Made by a program: the position numbers and the translations under genes | Notes under the pieces: generated by a model | Databases searched by the model: none | What the model was told of the DNA's origin: nothing | What the model saw: the letters and a program-made list of their open reading frames with translations, nothing else | Origin: Ktedonobacter racemifer DSM 44963 | Lineage (GTDB): Bacteria; Chloroflexota; Ktedonobacteria; Ktedonobacterales; Ktedonobacteraceae | Length of the DNA: 64,000 nt | Reading direction: 5' to 3' | Assembly: GCF_000178855.1 (NCBI RefSeq) | Contig: NZ_ADVG01000002.1 | Span: 2,294,001-2,358,000 of the forward strand | Part shown: piece by piece, positions 16,232 through 25,087 of the stretch | Layout of the letters: the number at the start of each line of letters is the position of its first letter | How positions within the stretch are numbered: position 1 is the stretch's first letter

Positions 16232-17365
16232 ATGTATGAGGGCTTTAACGCTTGTCCAGACCTGGAAAAATATTCAGGCGAGCCGGTCTATCACACCAAA
16301 GTGGTCGAACAGATCACTGGCATCCGCGCTAATACGTTGCGCATCTGGGAGCGACGCTATCACTTCCTGACTCCCAAACGTGCCGAAAACGACTATCGCC
16401 TCTATTCAGAACGCGATGTGGTGTTGTTGCGCTGGCTAAAAGAGCGCATCGACAATGGCATGAGTATTAGCGAGGCTATTAACTTTTTTGAGCGCCTGGA
16501 CAAGGTTCGCAAGCAACATCCGTCCAAACAAGTCGATGCCGCGTCACCCCTCCACAGCCCTCATGTCTTCACAGTCGCTGGTCTCCAGGCATTTACCCTT
16601 CCACGTGGACTGGAGCAGCAACTACGTGCGCAACAAGATGAATTTCCTGAACAGGAAGTAAGCGCCCCAGAGCCACTTCCTTTTCCTCGTGAGACCCTAC
16701 CTCAGCTACCAGAAGAAATTCTGCTCCTTGCCCAGGAGCGCCTGCTGACCGCTTTCCGTAACCTGGACGACACAGAAGCTCATATGGTACTCACGTCTCT
16801 CTTAATTACCTATCCTGTCGAACAGGTGTGCGCAGATTTAATTACACCTACGCTCTGGAAAATTGGTGAACTCTGGGAGAATCATAAGATTACGGTCACC
16901 CTTGAACACTTCGCCAGCAATTTCTTCCGCGCCCTGCTTACCAATTTGTTCCATATGGCGCCTCGTCCAATGCACATGCCCCTCGTCATGATTAGCTGCG
17001 CTCCGGGAGAAGCCCATGAGCTTGCCGCTCTGATGCTGGCACTGGTCTTGCGCCTGCAAAATGTGCGCGTGGCATACCTGGGCCAGAGCATCGAGAGTGA
17101 GGGGTTAATCGGTTCCATACAACAGCTATGCCCGGCGCTGGTCTGCATCTCCCTGACCATCCCCTCGCACCTCCCAGATCTGCTCTCCCTGGCACAACAA
17201 ATTCAGAAGCTGCCCTCGCCTCGACCGCGCTTTATCTTCGGCGGACAGGCCTTCCTCGAATATCCCAATATCGCTCAGGATATTCCAGGTGTCTATATTC
17301 ATGGTAATATGAAAGAAGTCGTAAAACAAATTCAGACACTCTATACACAACAGGGGATCGCATAG
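16232..17365 (+). CDS. MerR-type regulator with cobalamin-binding domains (CarH/LitR-like)
   Basis: A 377-aa transcription regulator. Domains: MerR-like winged helix (about 19-90; VVEQITGIRANTLRIWERRY, DYRLYSERDVVLLRWL), a linker, a B12-binding cap of four helices (about 160-245), and a Rossmann-type B12 domain (about 250-375). The cap has the Trp-x9-Glu-His signature of CarH photoreceptors (W215, E225, H226). The B12 domain has a variant lower-ligand motif E-A-H-E-L-A (H262), with Ala in place of the last Gly. The residue after W215 is Glu, not the His that serves as upper ligand in Thermus CarH. A light- or cobalamin-controlled repressor is inferred. The ATG at 16232 is chosen with GGAGGAG upstream, though the spacing is long. 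An 18-bp gap joins it to the next gene. Confidence 0.88.
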   Translation: MYEGFNACPDLEKYSGEPVYHTKVVEQITGIRANTLRIWERRYHFLTPKRAENDYRLYSERDVVLLRWLKERIDNGMSISEAINFFERLDKVRKQHPSKQVDAASPLHSPHVFTVAGLQAFTLPRGLEQQLRAQQDEFPEQEVSAPEPLPFPRETLPQLPEEILLLAQERLLTAFRNLDDTEAHMVLTSLLITYPVEQVCADLITPTLWKIGELWENHKITVTLEHFASNFFRALLTNLFHMAPRPMHMPLVMISCAPGEAHELAALMLALVLRLQNVRVAYLGQSIESEGLIGSIQQLCPALVCISLTIPSHLPDLLSLAQQIQKLPSPRPRFIFGGQAFLEYPNIAQDIPGVYIHGNMKEVVKQIQTLYTQQGIA

Positions 17366-17383
17366 ACAGAAAAAGGCCTGCAT

Positions 17384-18223
17384 ATGAGACGCTTCCCATT
17401 TTATGGTAAGGTTGCCCTGGCTCTCTGTTTCATGGCCTGGGCTTGCTCCTGGCTTCGCGTGGAGCCATTCTATCGCTATAGCTTCTTTCCGCTCTGGCTG
17501 GGCTATATTTTGACGCTTGACGCGCTGAACCGTGCGCGCAAAGGAAGCTCGCTACTCCATAGGATGGGGAAACGCTTTCCCCTCCTCTTTCTGGTCTCCA
17601 GCCTCTTCTGGTGGATCTTCGAGTGGTTTAACAATTTCGTGCAGAACTGGCATTATCGCCTGGATCAGCCCTATACTCCGCTGGCATATTTCTTGATCGC
17701 TAGCTTAAATTTTAGCACCGTCCTCCCCGCTGTAATGGAAACAACCGAGCTTCTAAGCAGCTTCAAGCCGTTTCATCCACGCCTGCTCGCTGACCAAACG
17801 GGTCCGCGCCTGCCGCTCCCACTGCTGCTAGGCGTTGAAGCCCTGGGACTGCTCTGCCTCGTGCTGCCCATCCTCTGGCCGCAATACTATTTCGGTCTCA
17901 TCTGGCTCTGCCTGGCATTACTGCTCGATCCGGTTAATAACTGGTTTGGGCGCAAGTCAACGCTGGCTCACCTGGCGGTGGGCGACTGGCATTTCATCGT
18001 CCTGCCCCTGGGCACGCTGATCTGTGGCTTCTTCTGGGAGATGTGGAACTACTTCTCGCTCCCCAAGTGGTACTACACCATTCCCTATATCGAGTTCTGG
18101 AAGATTTTCGAAATGCCCCTGCTCGGTTATATCGGCTACCTCCCCTTTGGCCTGGAACTTTTCGCGCTCTACCAATTCGTGCTTCTCCTCCTCCGCCAGA
18201 AAGAGGGCCACCTCTCCTTTTAA
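17384..18223 (+). CDS. Polytopic membrane protein in the B12/MerR operon
   Basis: A 279-aa hydrophobic protein with about seven or eight membrane segments and many aromatic residues. Conspicuous conserved-looking stretches are SSLFWWIFEWFNNFVQNW near the middle and FFWEMWNYFSLPKWYYTIPY plus FEMPLLGYIGYLPFGLELFA near the end. I do not recognise a named family. Its 18-bp spacing behind a CarH-like regulator suggests that regulator controls it, and pigment or membrane photoprotection genes are common targets of such regulators. That link is inference only. Confidence 0.75.
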   Translation: MRRFPFYGKVALALCFMAWACSWLRVEPFYRYSFFPLWLGYILTLDALNRARKGSSLLHRMGKRFPLLFLVSSLFWWIFEWFNNFVQNWHYRLDQPYTPLAYFLIASLNFSTVLPAVMETTELLSSFKPFHPRLLADQTGPRLPLPLLLGVEALGLLCLVLPILWPQYYFGLIWLCLALLLDPVNNWFGRKSTLAHLAVGDWHFIVLPLGTLICGFFWEMWNYFSLPKWYYTIPYIEFWKIFEMPLLGYIGYLPFGLELFALYQFVLLLLRQKEGHLSF

Positions 18224-18225
18224 AC

Positions 18226-18282
18226 TGTAAGCTAATGTGGCGCATGGCTGCCGGAGACAGCCATGCGCCACATTAGCTTACA
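18226..18282. terminator. Hairpin terminator of the B12/MerR operon
   Basis: Arms of 25 nt starting TGTAAGCTAATGTGGCGC pair perfectly around a 7-base loop, directly after the stop codon of the membrane protein. No long T-run follows. Confidence 0.78.
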
Positions 18283-18382
18283 ACTATAATAACCGTTTCT
18301 TCCCTCTTGAATAAGAATAGGGGAAAGAGCATATACGCACATTACAGCAGCCTGGAGGAGGGGAGCTACAAGCTATGACGCC

Positions 18383-18411
18383 TTGTCCTCACCGATGGAA
18401 TAGGCTATACT
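18383..18411 (+). promoter_or_regulatory. Predicted promoter of dnaN
   Basis: TTGTCC (18383-18388) and TATACT (18406-18411) are separated by 17 bp, close to the sigma-70 consensus. They lie about 50 bp before the dnaN start. Confidence 0.5.
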
Positions 18412-18459
18412 AAGCTGGAAATTCTATGCGTTCTGGTTGTGTCTGGAGGAAATTTGTCC

Positions 18460-19599
18460 GTGAAGATTATATGCAAACAACAAGACTTGAGTCGTGGCCT
18501 CTCTACGGTCAGTCATGCCGTCTCAAGCCGTAGCACACTCCCCATCCTTGCTAATATTTTACTTACTACCGATCATGGTCGCCTGAAGCTCTCGGCCACC
18601 AACCTGGAGATCGGTATCAATTGCTGGATCGATGCCGAGGTGCAGGAAGAAGGTTCCACGACCGTTCCCGCCAAGACCATCTCCGATCTCGTCAGCAGCC
18701 TGCGCCCAAGCCAGGTCGAGCTCTCAGTCGCGGATGAGTCCCATACGATGAGTATCAAGGGTCAGGGCAGTAACGCGACCATCAAGGGTATGGACCCCTC
18801 TGAGTTTCCGCTCATCCCGAGCGCCGAGGGAAGCGAGACCCCTATCGCGCTTGATGCCCACCAGCTCAAAGAAATGATCGAGTACGTGGCCTTTGCTGCC
18901 GCCGACGACGATACCCGTCCCGTGCTCACTGGCGTTCATGTGGAGACGACCAATGAGAAGCTGACCTTCGCCGCCGCCGATGCCTTCCGCCTCGCGGTTA
19001 TGTCCGCCCCCATGCCTGGTGGAGACTTGCTCGCGGATACCATTCTGATTCCCGCGCGCACTCTGACCGAGTTGGCACGCATCCTGCCCAATGAGGGAAG
19101 CGTGCAGATGATCGTAACCCCCAACCGTAGCCAGGTGCTCTTCCACACCGATAACGTCGACCTGGTCTCGCGCTTGATCGAGGGTACCTTCCCCAATTTC
19201 CGGGGCATCATCCCGAAAGAACATACGACCCGCGCCGTCGTCGAGACCAAGGAGTTCTCCGCCGCCGTCAAGACTGTCACCCCCTTTGCACGCGATAGCT
19301 CGAATATCGCGCGCGTTAAAGTGAATAGCGGCTCCGAGGACGGCAATGAGACGGGCACACTCACTATTGAAGCGACCGCCGAAGATATTGGTAGCAACGT
19401 CAGCACCATCAACGCCGCCGTCGATGGACCCGAACAAGAGATCATTTTCAATGTCAAATATCTCTCGGATGTCCTGGGCGTCGTTGGTACCCCCGAGGTC
19501 GCGCTCGAAATTACGTCAGCGGCTCGCCCGGGCGTCGTCAAACCGGTTGGTCCCGCCGACTACACCTATATCATCATGCCAATGAGCACCAATCGCTAA
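18460..19599 (+). CDS. dnaN: DNA polymerase III beta subunit (sliding clamp)
   Basis: The ring-shaped processivity clamp, 379 aa with three repeated domains. Recognised by VSHAVSSRSTLPILANILL, TVPAKTISDLVSSL, the DTRPVLTGVHVE loop, ADAFRLAVM, IPARTL, NFRGIIP and the C-terminal VKPVGPADYTYIIMPM. The GTG at 18460 is preferred because GGAGG lies ten bases upstream and the N-terminus (VKIICKQQDLSRGL) then matches the family. Its neighbour recF is 130 bp downstream, the order common near chromosomal origins, but dnaA is not in the window. Confidence 0.96.
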   Translation: MKIICKQQDLSRGLSTVSHAVSSRSTLPILANILLTTDHGRLKLSATNLEIGINCWIDAEVQEEGSTTVPAKTISDLVSSLRPSQVELSVADESHTMSIKGQGSNATIKGMDPSEFPLIPSAEGSETPIALDAHQLKEMIEYVAFAAADDDTRPVLTGVHVETTNEKLTFAAADAFRLAVMSAPMPGGDLLADTILIPARTLTELARILPNEGSVQMIVTPNRSQVLFHTDNVDLVSRLIEGTFPNFRGIIPKEHTTRAVVETKEFSAAVKTVTPFARDSSNIARVKVNSGSEDGNETGTLTIEATAEDIGSNVSTINAAVDGPEQEIIFNVKYLSDVLGVVGTPEVALEITSAARPGVVKPVGPADYTYIIMPMSTNR

Positions 19600-19642
19600 A
19601 CCTGCTCGTAGCAGCTCTCCCAATGAGCGCGATACGAATGCG

Positions 19643-19674
19643 TGAGGGGCCTGGATGATCTTCCATGCCCCTCA
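19643..19674. terminator. Hairpin between dnaN and recF
   Basis: Stem TGAGGGGC / GCCCCTCA continues through a one-base mismatch into TGGA / TCCA. There is no T-run, so it may attenuate and not fully end dnaN transcripts. Confidence 0.5.
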
Positions 19675-19729
19675 GCTATGCAGGCAAAATTGCTGTTCAT
19701 CGGCTAAGCATAACTTCATGGACAGGTGC

Positions 19730-20935
19730 ATGTATCTCACTCACCTCACGCTTGAATACTTTCGCAACTATAAGCATCTAGACTTAACTCTAGGGCCAGG
19801 GCTTTTCTTCTTCTGTGGAGAGAACGCCCAGGGGAAGACGAATCTACTCGAAGCGGTTAGTATGCTCGCTACCGCGACATCCTTTCACGCCTCCAGTGAT
19901 CGTGAGGTAGTCAATTGGCAGGCTCCTGATCATGTCGCACATCTGCAAGGACGCGTCTCTCGTCATGAGGATGACGCTCAGATTGAGATCAGCGTCTTTG
20001 ATCCTACTCCTCCAACCTTTTCCCAGGATGACACATCTCAGCAAACCTCACGTGGGCTTGATCTCCCCGCCAATACGCCGCGCAAACGCTATAAGCTCAA
20101 TGGTGTTCCCCGGCGCACGATAGATATTATTGGGCAGATGAAGGTAGTGCTCTTCGCGCCCGTTGATCTACACCTGGTTGATGGCTCGCCTGAGGAGCGC
20201 CGCCGCTTCTTTGATCGCGCCCTCTGCCAGGTCAGCCCCCACTACTGCCAGGCGCTTGTCCGCTACCGCAAGGTGGTCACCCAGCGCTCGGCCCTGCTCA
20301 AACGCATTCGCGATCATCAAGAGGATCCACGCCTCATTGACTACCTGGATGACCAGCTTACTCAGCTCGCCAACCAGATTATGCATGAGCGCCACCACAT
20401 GCTCACCAGCATTAACCAGCTGGCCAATCCCTTACAGCAAGCCATCAGCGGAGGACGCGAACGGCTGGAGATTATCTATCGCCCCTCTTTTAGCGTTGAT
20501 GAGTCGTTATCTCTGCCTGAGGCCCAAAAACACTACCAGCAACAGCTACAGGCCATACGCCGCAAGGAGACGATGCAAGGCGTCTGCCTCCTCGGGCCCC
20601 ACCGCGATGACCTCGAGTTCCTGGTTAATGGCGTCAATATGCTCTCATATGGCTCGCGTGGGCAACAGCGTACCGCAGCCCTCTCCACCAAGCTGGCGGA
20701 GCTAGCCTTTATGCGCAGCAATACAGGCGATGAGCCTGTGCTGCTGCTCGATGATGTCTTTAGCGAGCTGGATGCGGTACGCCGCCAGTATCTCCTCCAG
20801 GAGGTGCTGAGCCACCAGCAGGTGCTGCTTACCGCGACCGACCTTGAGAGCTTCCCGCCTGAGATCGCGCAGAAGGCCCACATCTACCACGTTCAGCACG
20901 GCAATATCACCCTCCCCACTGGCCCCCTGACATAA
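19730..20935 (+). CDS. recF: DNA replication and repair protein RecF
   Basis: An SMC-like ATPase that helps load RecA at gaps, 401 aa. Contains Walker A GENAQGKTN, the signature region YGSRGQQRTAALSTKLAE and Walker B VLLLDDVFSELD. The start at 19730 gives the family N-terminus MYLTHLTLEYFRNY; an ATG four codons upstream is possible. It follows dnaN and converges on a DUF4129 membrane protein. Confidence 0.95.
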   Translation: MYLTHLTLEYFRNYKHLDLTLGPGLFFFCGENAQGKTNLLEAVSMLATATSFHASSDREVVNWQAPDHVAHLQGRVSRHEDDAQIEISVFDPTPPTFSQDDTSQQTSRGLDLPANTPRKRYKLNGVPRRTIDIIGQMKVVLFAPVDLHLVDGSPEERRRFFDRALCQVSPHYCQALVRYRKVVTQRSALLKRIRDHQEDPRLIDYLDDQLTQLANQIMHERHHMLTSINQLANPLQQAISGGRERLEIIYRPSFSVDESLSLPEAQKHYQQQLQAIRRKETMQGVCLLGPHRDDLEFLVNGVNMLSYGSRGQQRTAALSTKLAELAFMRSNTGDEPVLLLDDVFSELDAVRRQYLLQEVLSHQQVLLTATDLESFPPEIAQKAHIYHVQHGNITLPTGPLT

Positions 20936-20953
20936 CTTAAGAACATAGTGACC

Positions 20954-21013
20954 AAAAGCAGTGTAGCGTGGCGCGGAACCTGGCCAGGTTCCGCGCCACG
21001 CTACACTGCTTTT
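20954..21013. terminator. 60-bp perfect palindrome, bidirectional terminator
   Basis: Perfect symmetry about 20983/20984, with AAAAGC and GCTTTT ends, between the convergent recF and the membrane protein gene at 21018. Confidence 0.87.
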
Positions 21014-21017
21014 ATTT

Positions 21018-22619
21018 TTACCCCTCTGACACGGTGTTGGCTTTCTGGCGGAAGACCTGCCACTCTTGCTGCACCTGGCCAAGCATCTGCTCATCGGGGA
21101 TATAGCCGCCGTAGCGCGTGAGCAGGTAGGCATCGGTCACCACCTGTAGCTCCTGCTCGCCGTCTGCCAGTCGGGTCGAGAGCCGCCGCCCAAACTCAAC
21201 TGGGGTCTCCTCCTGCTGGCGCCGCACACCACGCTGGTCCGCCCATTGCAGAAGCGCGCGATAAATCTCGCGAATGGTACGCACAGCGGGTTCGCCCTGG
21301 ATCTCTTCCCTGGCCTGAACCGCCCCGGTCGCAGGCTCCTCCTTGCGTGGAAAGAAGCGCCGCCAGAGCTGGCGCAAGAATAAGAGCGCCTGGCGCACAA
21401 AGAGCTCCCAGGACCAGATGCTCTCACGCTCATCACGCAAGGCCTTACGCCTTCTTGTGACCATTCCCCCGCGCTGACTGATCCTGCGCCAGATAAACCA
21501 CACCAGTACCACTAGCAGGACGACAATCGCCAGGATAAGGAATGCATCCAGAGTAAAGACATAGGGCGAAATACTGGGAGAAGGTTGCGCGTGACGCGTC
21601 GTTGGAGGCTGCTGGGGAGTTTTGTGCTGGTTCAATGTCGGCGCCCCGGTCTGGAGATGCAGCGCATTCAATAACCAGAACAACGGCGAGACCAGAACAA
21701 CAGCGATGGTTGCTAAGATGTTTGCAATCACATCAAAGATCGCACTCAGGGGGCCCTGGACCTCAGCCAGAAATGCCGTGCTGACAAATCCGACCAGGAT
21801 CAGGCCAAGAAACATCATCACCAGGCAGATCAGGCCCACCACGCTAAAAATTGAGCGCTCCTGACCCGCAATACTTCCTTGCAGCCCACGCGTATGGCTC
21901 AGACGTAAGAACGAGGCCTGCGCCAGTGAATGCGCGATGAGCGAAAATGAGAGGAAGAGCACAATCATCAGGAACAGGAGAGGAACACCCGCCGCGCCAC
22001 CTGAAGCGCTAGAAAGTAAGAGCGCCAGCACAATCACGCCCAGGCCGATCTGCAATGATTTCATCACATCACCCGGCTCAACACGTCGGCTGGTAATCAC
22101 CACGCCGCGCCAGAAGAGAAACGCGCTTATGGCCAGCACAAAAACCGTGTGGAACCCTTCAGGCTTAAGCAATAAAATATCATTGAGAGCCACCAGAATC
22201 CAATTCACAGCGTAGAGGGGAAAAGTCCCCGCGTATCCACTTCCCCAGATCACCAGCAAGGCCAGGACCACCATGCTACCCACGCGTACGGGCGTATTCT
22301 CAAGCAATGAGGCTTCAGATTTCTCCTCGCCAGCCTGAACGCTCTGTGCCTGGGCAAACCAGACACCCACCGCCAGAGGCACATACAGCCCCCAAAGCGG
22401 CAACAACGGTATATGCCCGCCTATACCTACTACCGCAACCACCAGAACTATAGCATATATCCAGCAAGCCTCCATCGCGGCAAAGACGAACGGCACAAAC
22501 CGCTCGCCCAGGCTCAGCTCCTCAACGCTTTCATTCTCCTCTTCCAGGCGCTCAAGTCCTCGTTCGCGTGTCCTTCGCGTCTGACTGGCGCCGTGAGAGG
22601 GTTCAGGAACAGATTTCAT
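21018..22619 (-). CDS. Polytopic membrane protein with C-terminal DUF4129-like domain
   Basis: A 533-aa protein: an acidic soluble N-terminus, about nine or ten membrane segments to roughly residue 370, then a cytoplasmic domain of about 110 aa. That domain (IREIYRALLQWADQRGV, ETPVEFGRRLSTRLAD, VTDAYLLTRYGGYIP) resembles DUF4129, often found in proteins beside MoxR ATPases, DUF58 proteins and transglutaminases. Here the MoxR-DUF58 pair is about 10 kb away and no transglutaminase core is visible. Function is unknown. The start at 22619 follows AGGAAGGG. Confidence 0.75.
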   Translation of the reverse strand: MKSVPEPSHGASQTRRTRERGLERLEEENESVEELSLGERFVPFVFAAMEACWIYAIVLVVAVVGIGGHIPLLPLWGLYVPLAVGVWFAQAQSVQAGEEKSEASLLENTPVRVGSMVVLALLVIWGSGYAGTFPLYAVNWILVALNDILLLKPEGFHTVFVLAISAFLFWRGVVITSRRVEPGDVMKSLQIGLGVIVLALLLSSASGGAAGVPLLFLMIVLFLSFSLIAHSLAQASFLRLSHTRGLQGSIAGQERSIFSVVGLICLVMMFLGLILVGFVSTAFLAEVQGPLSAIFDVIANILATIAVVLVSPLFWLLNALHLQTGAPTLNQHKTPQQPPTTRHAQPSPSISPYVFTLDAFLILAIVVLLVVLVWFIWRRISQRGGMVTRRRKALRDERESIWSWELFVRQALLFLRQLWRRFFPRKEEPATGAVQAREEIQGEPAVRTIREIYRALLQWADQRGVRRQQEETPVEFGRRLSTRLADGEQELQVVTDAYLLTRYGGYIPDEQMLGQVQQEWQVFRQKANTVSEG

Positions 22620-22796
22620 GGGCTGCTACCCTTCCTCATAATTTGGCTGATGCTCCTATTACGCTCTCAGGGTGCGAGATCTCACAGATACATCTGCTAA
22701 CAATGCCTGGTAACCACTCCTTCAGCTACACCTTCATAGTATATATCTTCGCGTTACATGACTAAACGGCTACAAGTCTTGCATTTTATGCACCAG

Positions 22797-22839
22797 TTAT
22801 CCACATTTTTTGTGGACAAACTGCGCTAAATGTGGATAT
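22797..22839. promoter_or_regulatory. Cluster of three DnaA boxes
   Basis: TTATCCACA at 22797-22805 is a perfect DnaA box. TGTGGACAA at 22811-22819 and TGTGGATAT at 22831-22839 are boxes on the other strand with one mismatch each. They lie in the 262-bp intergenic gap 22620-22881 beside an A+T-rich stretch, about 2 kb from recF. They may be part of oriC or a DnaA-controlled promoter for the membrane protein gene. Confidence 0.5.
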
Positions 22840-22881
22840 CTTGCCTTTTCTCGCTTACCAGAGCCTCATATCCATACGTAA

Positions 22882-24099
22882 CTATTGTAGCGCCGCCTGG
22901 ACCAGCTTCTCGGGCGGAATGCTATCAATAATCGTTGTTCTATCCCAGAGGATAGCTGCTTCTACCTGTTGATAACTAAAGGGATTAGGCTCCAGGGTGA
23001 CGCCCCAGTGCCAGGGACTGGAGGCCCAGATAGCCATGGAATAGATTGTACCCGGCAGGTAAGGCGTAATTGTCGGGATCTGGAGCGCGCCCGCGATATG
23101 CCCTGGCCCCGTGTCGTTAGAGAAGACCATGTGCGCATGCCGGGTAAGCAGCGCCAGGTCGCGCAGCGTCTCCGTGGCATGGACCAGCACATTCGCGTTG
23201 TTGTTCATACCACGAAATGTGCCAAAGTCTTCCTGCATATCCGCCACGCGTAGCCCTTCAGGATGGAGTTCATCGGGGCCACAGAGAATGAGAAACTCTA
23301 TCTTCTGCCCAGGAGAGCGCCGGGCCACTTCCCGAGAGAAACGCTCCAGGACCTCATCCCAGCGACAGTAACACTTGGCAATCACCACAGACTGAAAGAA
23401 ACACACAATGCGTAGCGCCTCATCTTGAAGGTGAAGCTTGCGTGCCAGGCGAGTATAGCGCGCATCATCGGCAGCGCCCAGGCGGATACAAGGCTGCACC
23501 TGCTCTCCTGGCAACGTTCCACGTGACAGATGCAAGAGGTCCTCGATAAAATCGGCGTAGCGCCGCTCAACCCCATGCCCCGCATAGCTACGTACGCCCA
23601 CGCGAAAAAGCCTGGCAAGCGTGGCAATTCTGCGCGTAGCCCCATGTTCTTCAACCTCCTGCACCATTAACGCAGGCATACCATCGTGACCGCCATGCAG
23701 GTCAATGCCCAGGACCGTCACGCCCCTGGCACGCTCCAACCTGCGCGTAAATATATCCTCGCCGGACATGGCCTCAGAGAAGGTAATCGTGGGCCAGTAT
23801 GCCTGCTGATAGAGCTGCTCTTTAAAGAGGGTCGATACACCTTCATCTATGATGACCTCAACCGCGGTGCCAGCTTTCCCCAGGTGCTGCAACGCCTGGA
23901 AGATCCCCTCTAGCAGCGCAGTCGCCACAACGCTCTCGCCCAGGCGACCCGCCTTCCCCCCCAGGCGCACCACGACGACATCTGCCTCGCGCACAAGCTC
24001 GTTCACCTGCCGGAGCAGGTGCTGCTCCTCGGCCCTCGCCTCACGTTCTTGTTGTACCCCCCACTCATGCAAAAAAGCCAGATCGTACGCCTGCTCCAT
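22882..24099 (-). CDS. Glycosyltransferase family 9-like protein
   Basis: A 405-aa protein of the heptosyltransferase-like GT9 fold. The N-terminal half contains VVVVRLGGKAGRLGESVV. The C-terminal nucleotide-sugar half contains LCGPDELHPEG and the family landmark VFSNDTGPGHIAGALQIPTI. In an organism without lipopolysaccharide, the product may be a cell-wall glycan or glycoconjugate. The ATG at 24099 sits behind GGGAG; a GTG one codon earlier is possible. The gene is downstream of the superoxide dismutase gene but separated by two hairpins. Confidence 0.8.
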   Translation of the reverse strand: MEQAYDLAFLHEWGVQQEREARAEEQHLLRQVNELVREADVVVVRLGGKAGRLGESVVATALLEGIFQALQHLGKAGTAVEVIIDEGVSTLFKEQLYQQAYWPTITFSEAMSGEDIFTRRLERARGVTVLGIDLHGGHDGMPALMVQEVEEHGATRRIATLARLFRVGVRSYAGHGVERRYADFIEDLLHLSRGTLPGEQVQPCIRLGAADDARYTRLARKLHLQDEALRIVCFFQSVVIAKCYCRWDEVLERFSREVARRSPGQKIEFLILCGPDELHPEGLRVADMQEDFGTFRGMNNNANVLVHATETLRDLALLTRHAHMVFSNDTGPGHIAGALQIPTITPYLPGTIYSMAIWASSPWHWGVTLEPNPFSYQQVEAAILWDRTTIIDSIPPEKLVQAALQ

Positions 24100-24159
24100 C
24101 ACCTGCTCCCTGAAAAAAATAACTGTTTATTCATGATAACATAACGCCCAGGGTCATAC

Positions 24160-24228
24160 TAGGGGTATGGTGTCTGTTTGCCTGCCTGGCGGGCTCCGCC
24201 AGGCAGGCAAACAGACACCATACCCCTA
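24160..24228. repeat. 69-bp palindrome, first of a tandem pair
   Basis: Arms of 32 nt starting TAGGGGTATGGTGTCTG pair perfectly around the loop GGCTC. Together with 24234-24291 it separates the superoxide dismutase and GT9 genes, both leftward. Confidence 0.82.
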
Positions 24229-24233
24229 TTTCC

Positions 24234-24291
24234 ATTTTCTAGAAAAAGCAGCCCATGCCTGCATAGGCATGGGCTGCTTTTTCTAGAAAAT
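24234..24291. terminator. Hairpin terminator of superoxide dismutase
   Basis: Arms of 27 nt (ATTTTCTAGAAAAAGCAGCC and complement) pair around a 4-base loop. The T-run on the gene's own strand makes it a canonical terminator six bases after the stop codon. Confidence 0.87.
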
Positions 24292-24296
24292 GAGAA

Positions 24297-24914
24297 CTAT
24301 TTCGCCCCACGGGCCTGCGCATAGCGCTTATTGACCTCGTTCCAGTTCACCACATTCCACCAGGCATTGAGGTACTCGGGGCGGCGATTCTGGTACTTCA
24401 GATAATAGGCGTGTTCCCAGACGTCGTTGCCCATCACCGGGAAGAGGCTCTCCATAAGCGGGCTATCCTGGTTGGCGGTCGAGATGACCTCCAGATTTCC
24501 GTTACGGTCGATCACCAGCCACGCCCAGCCAGAGCCAAAACGCTTGGCGCCCGCGTCATTGAAGGCGTTCTTAAAGTTATCAAAGGAACCAAACTTGGCG
24601 TTGATTGCGTTCGCGATCTCACCTGTTGGCTGACCACCAGCATTGGGTCCCATAATTTGCCAGAACATCGTATGGTTGCTATGACCACCGCCATTGTTGC
24701 GCACGGCTGTACGAGCACTTTCCGGCACCTCGTTAATGCGGCGCAGCACCTCGTCAACGGGGAGATTGGCGAACTCGTGACCTTGCAAGGCGTTGTTCAA
24801 ATTAGTGACATAGGTCGCGTGATGCTTGTCATGGTGCAGTTGCATGGTCTGCGTATCAATATAGGGTTCAAGCGCTTTATAGTCGTAGGGAAGTGGTGGA
24901 AGCTCAAATGCCAT
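24297..24914 (-). CDS. sodA: Superoxide dismutase (Mn/Fe family)
   Basis: Converts superoxide to oxygen and hydrogen peroxide. The 205-aa protein carries the metal ligands His in LHHDKHH, His in NNGGGHSNHTMFW, and Asp and His in DVWEHAYYLKYQNRRPEY. PLPYDYKALEPYI is the usual N-terminal signature. Mn versus Fe use cannot be fixed from sequence alone, so the symbol is provisional. The ATG at 24914 has AAGGAGAG behind it; the longer reading adds an unrelated Cys-rich stretch. No secretion signal is seen. Confidence 0.93.
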   Translation of the reverse strand: MAFELPPLPYDYKALEPYIDTQTMQLHHDKHHATYVTNLNNALQGHEFANLPVDEVLRRINEVPESARTAVRNNGGGHSNHTMFWQIMGPNAGGQPTGEIANAINAKFGSFDNFKNAFNDAGAKRFGSGWAWLVIDRNGNLEVISTANQDSPLMESLFPVMGNDVWEHAYYLKYQNRRPEYLNAWWNVVNWNEVNKRYAQARGAK

Positions 24915-25087
24915 AAGACTCTCCTTCACACAGGGAAATATTTTCGGGACGAGTAAGCACAGACATAAGTATCTGATCACTTCCAGTATACTGAGTCGGG
25001 CATAACGCTATAGCGGCCATATCCATCAATCATCCCTGGCTCTTCCCCTGTTCTTCTAGCACGTTCACCATCCTCCCATCGTCTCAC

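Noticed and set aside
22882..24099. True LPS heptosyltransferase assignment for the two GT9 enzymes
   Set aside because: No other LPS or Lpx gene is present, and the inferred organism lacks an outer membrane. Only the fold family can be claimed.
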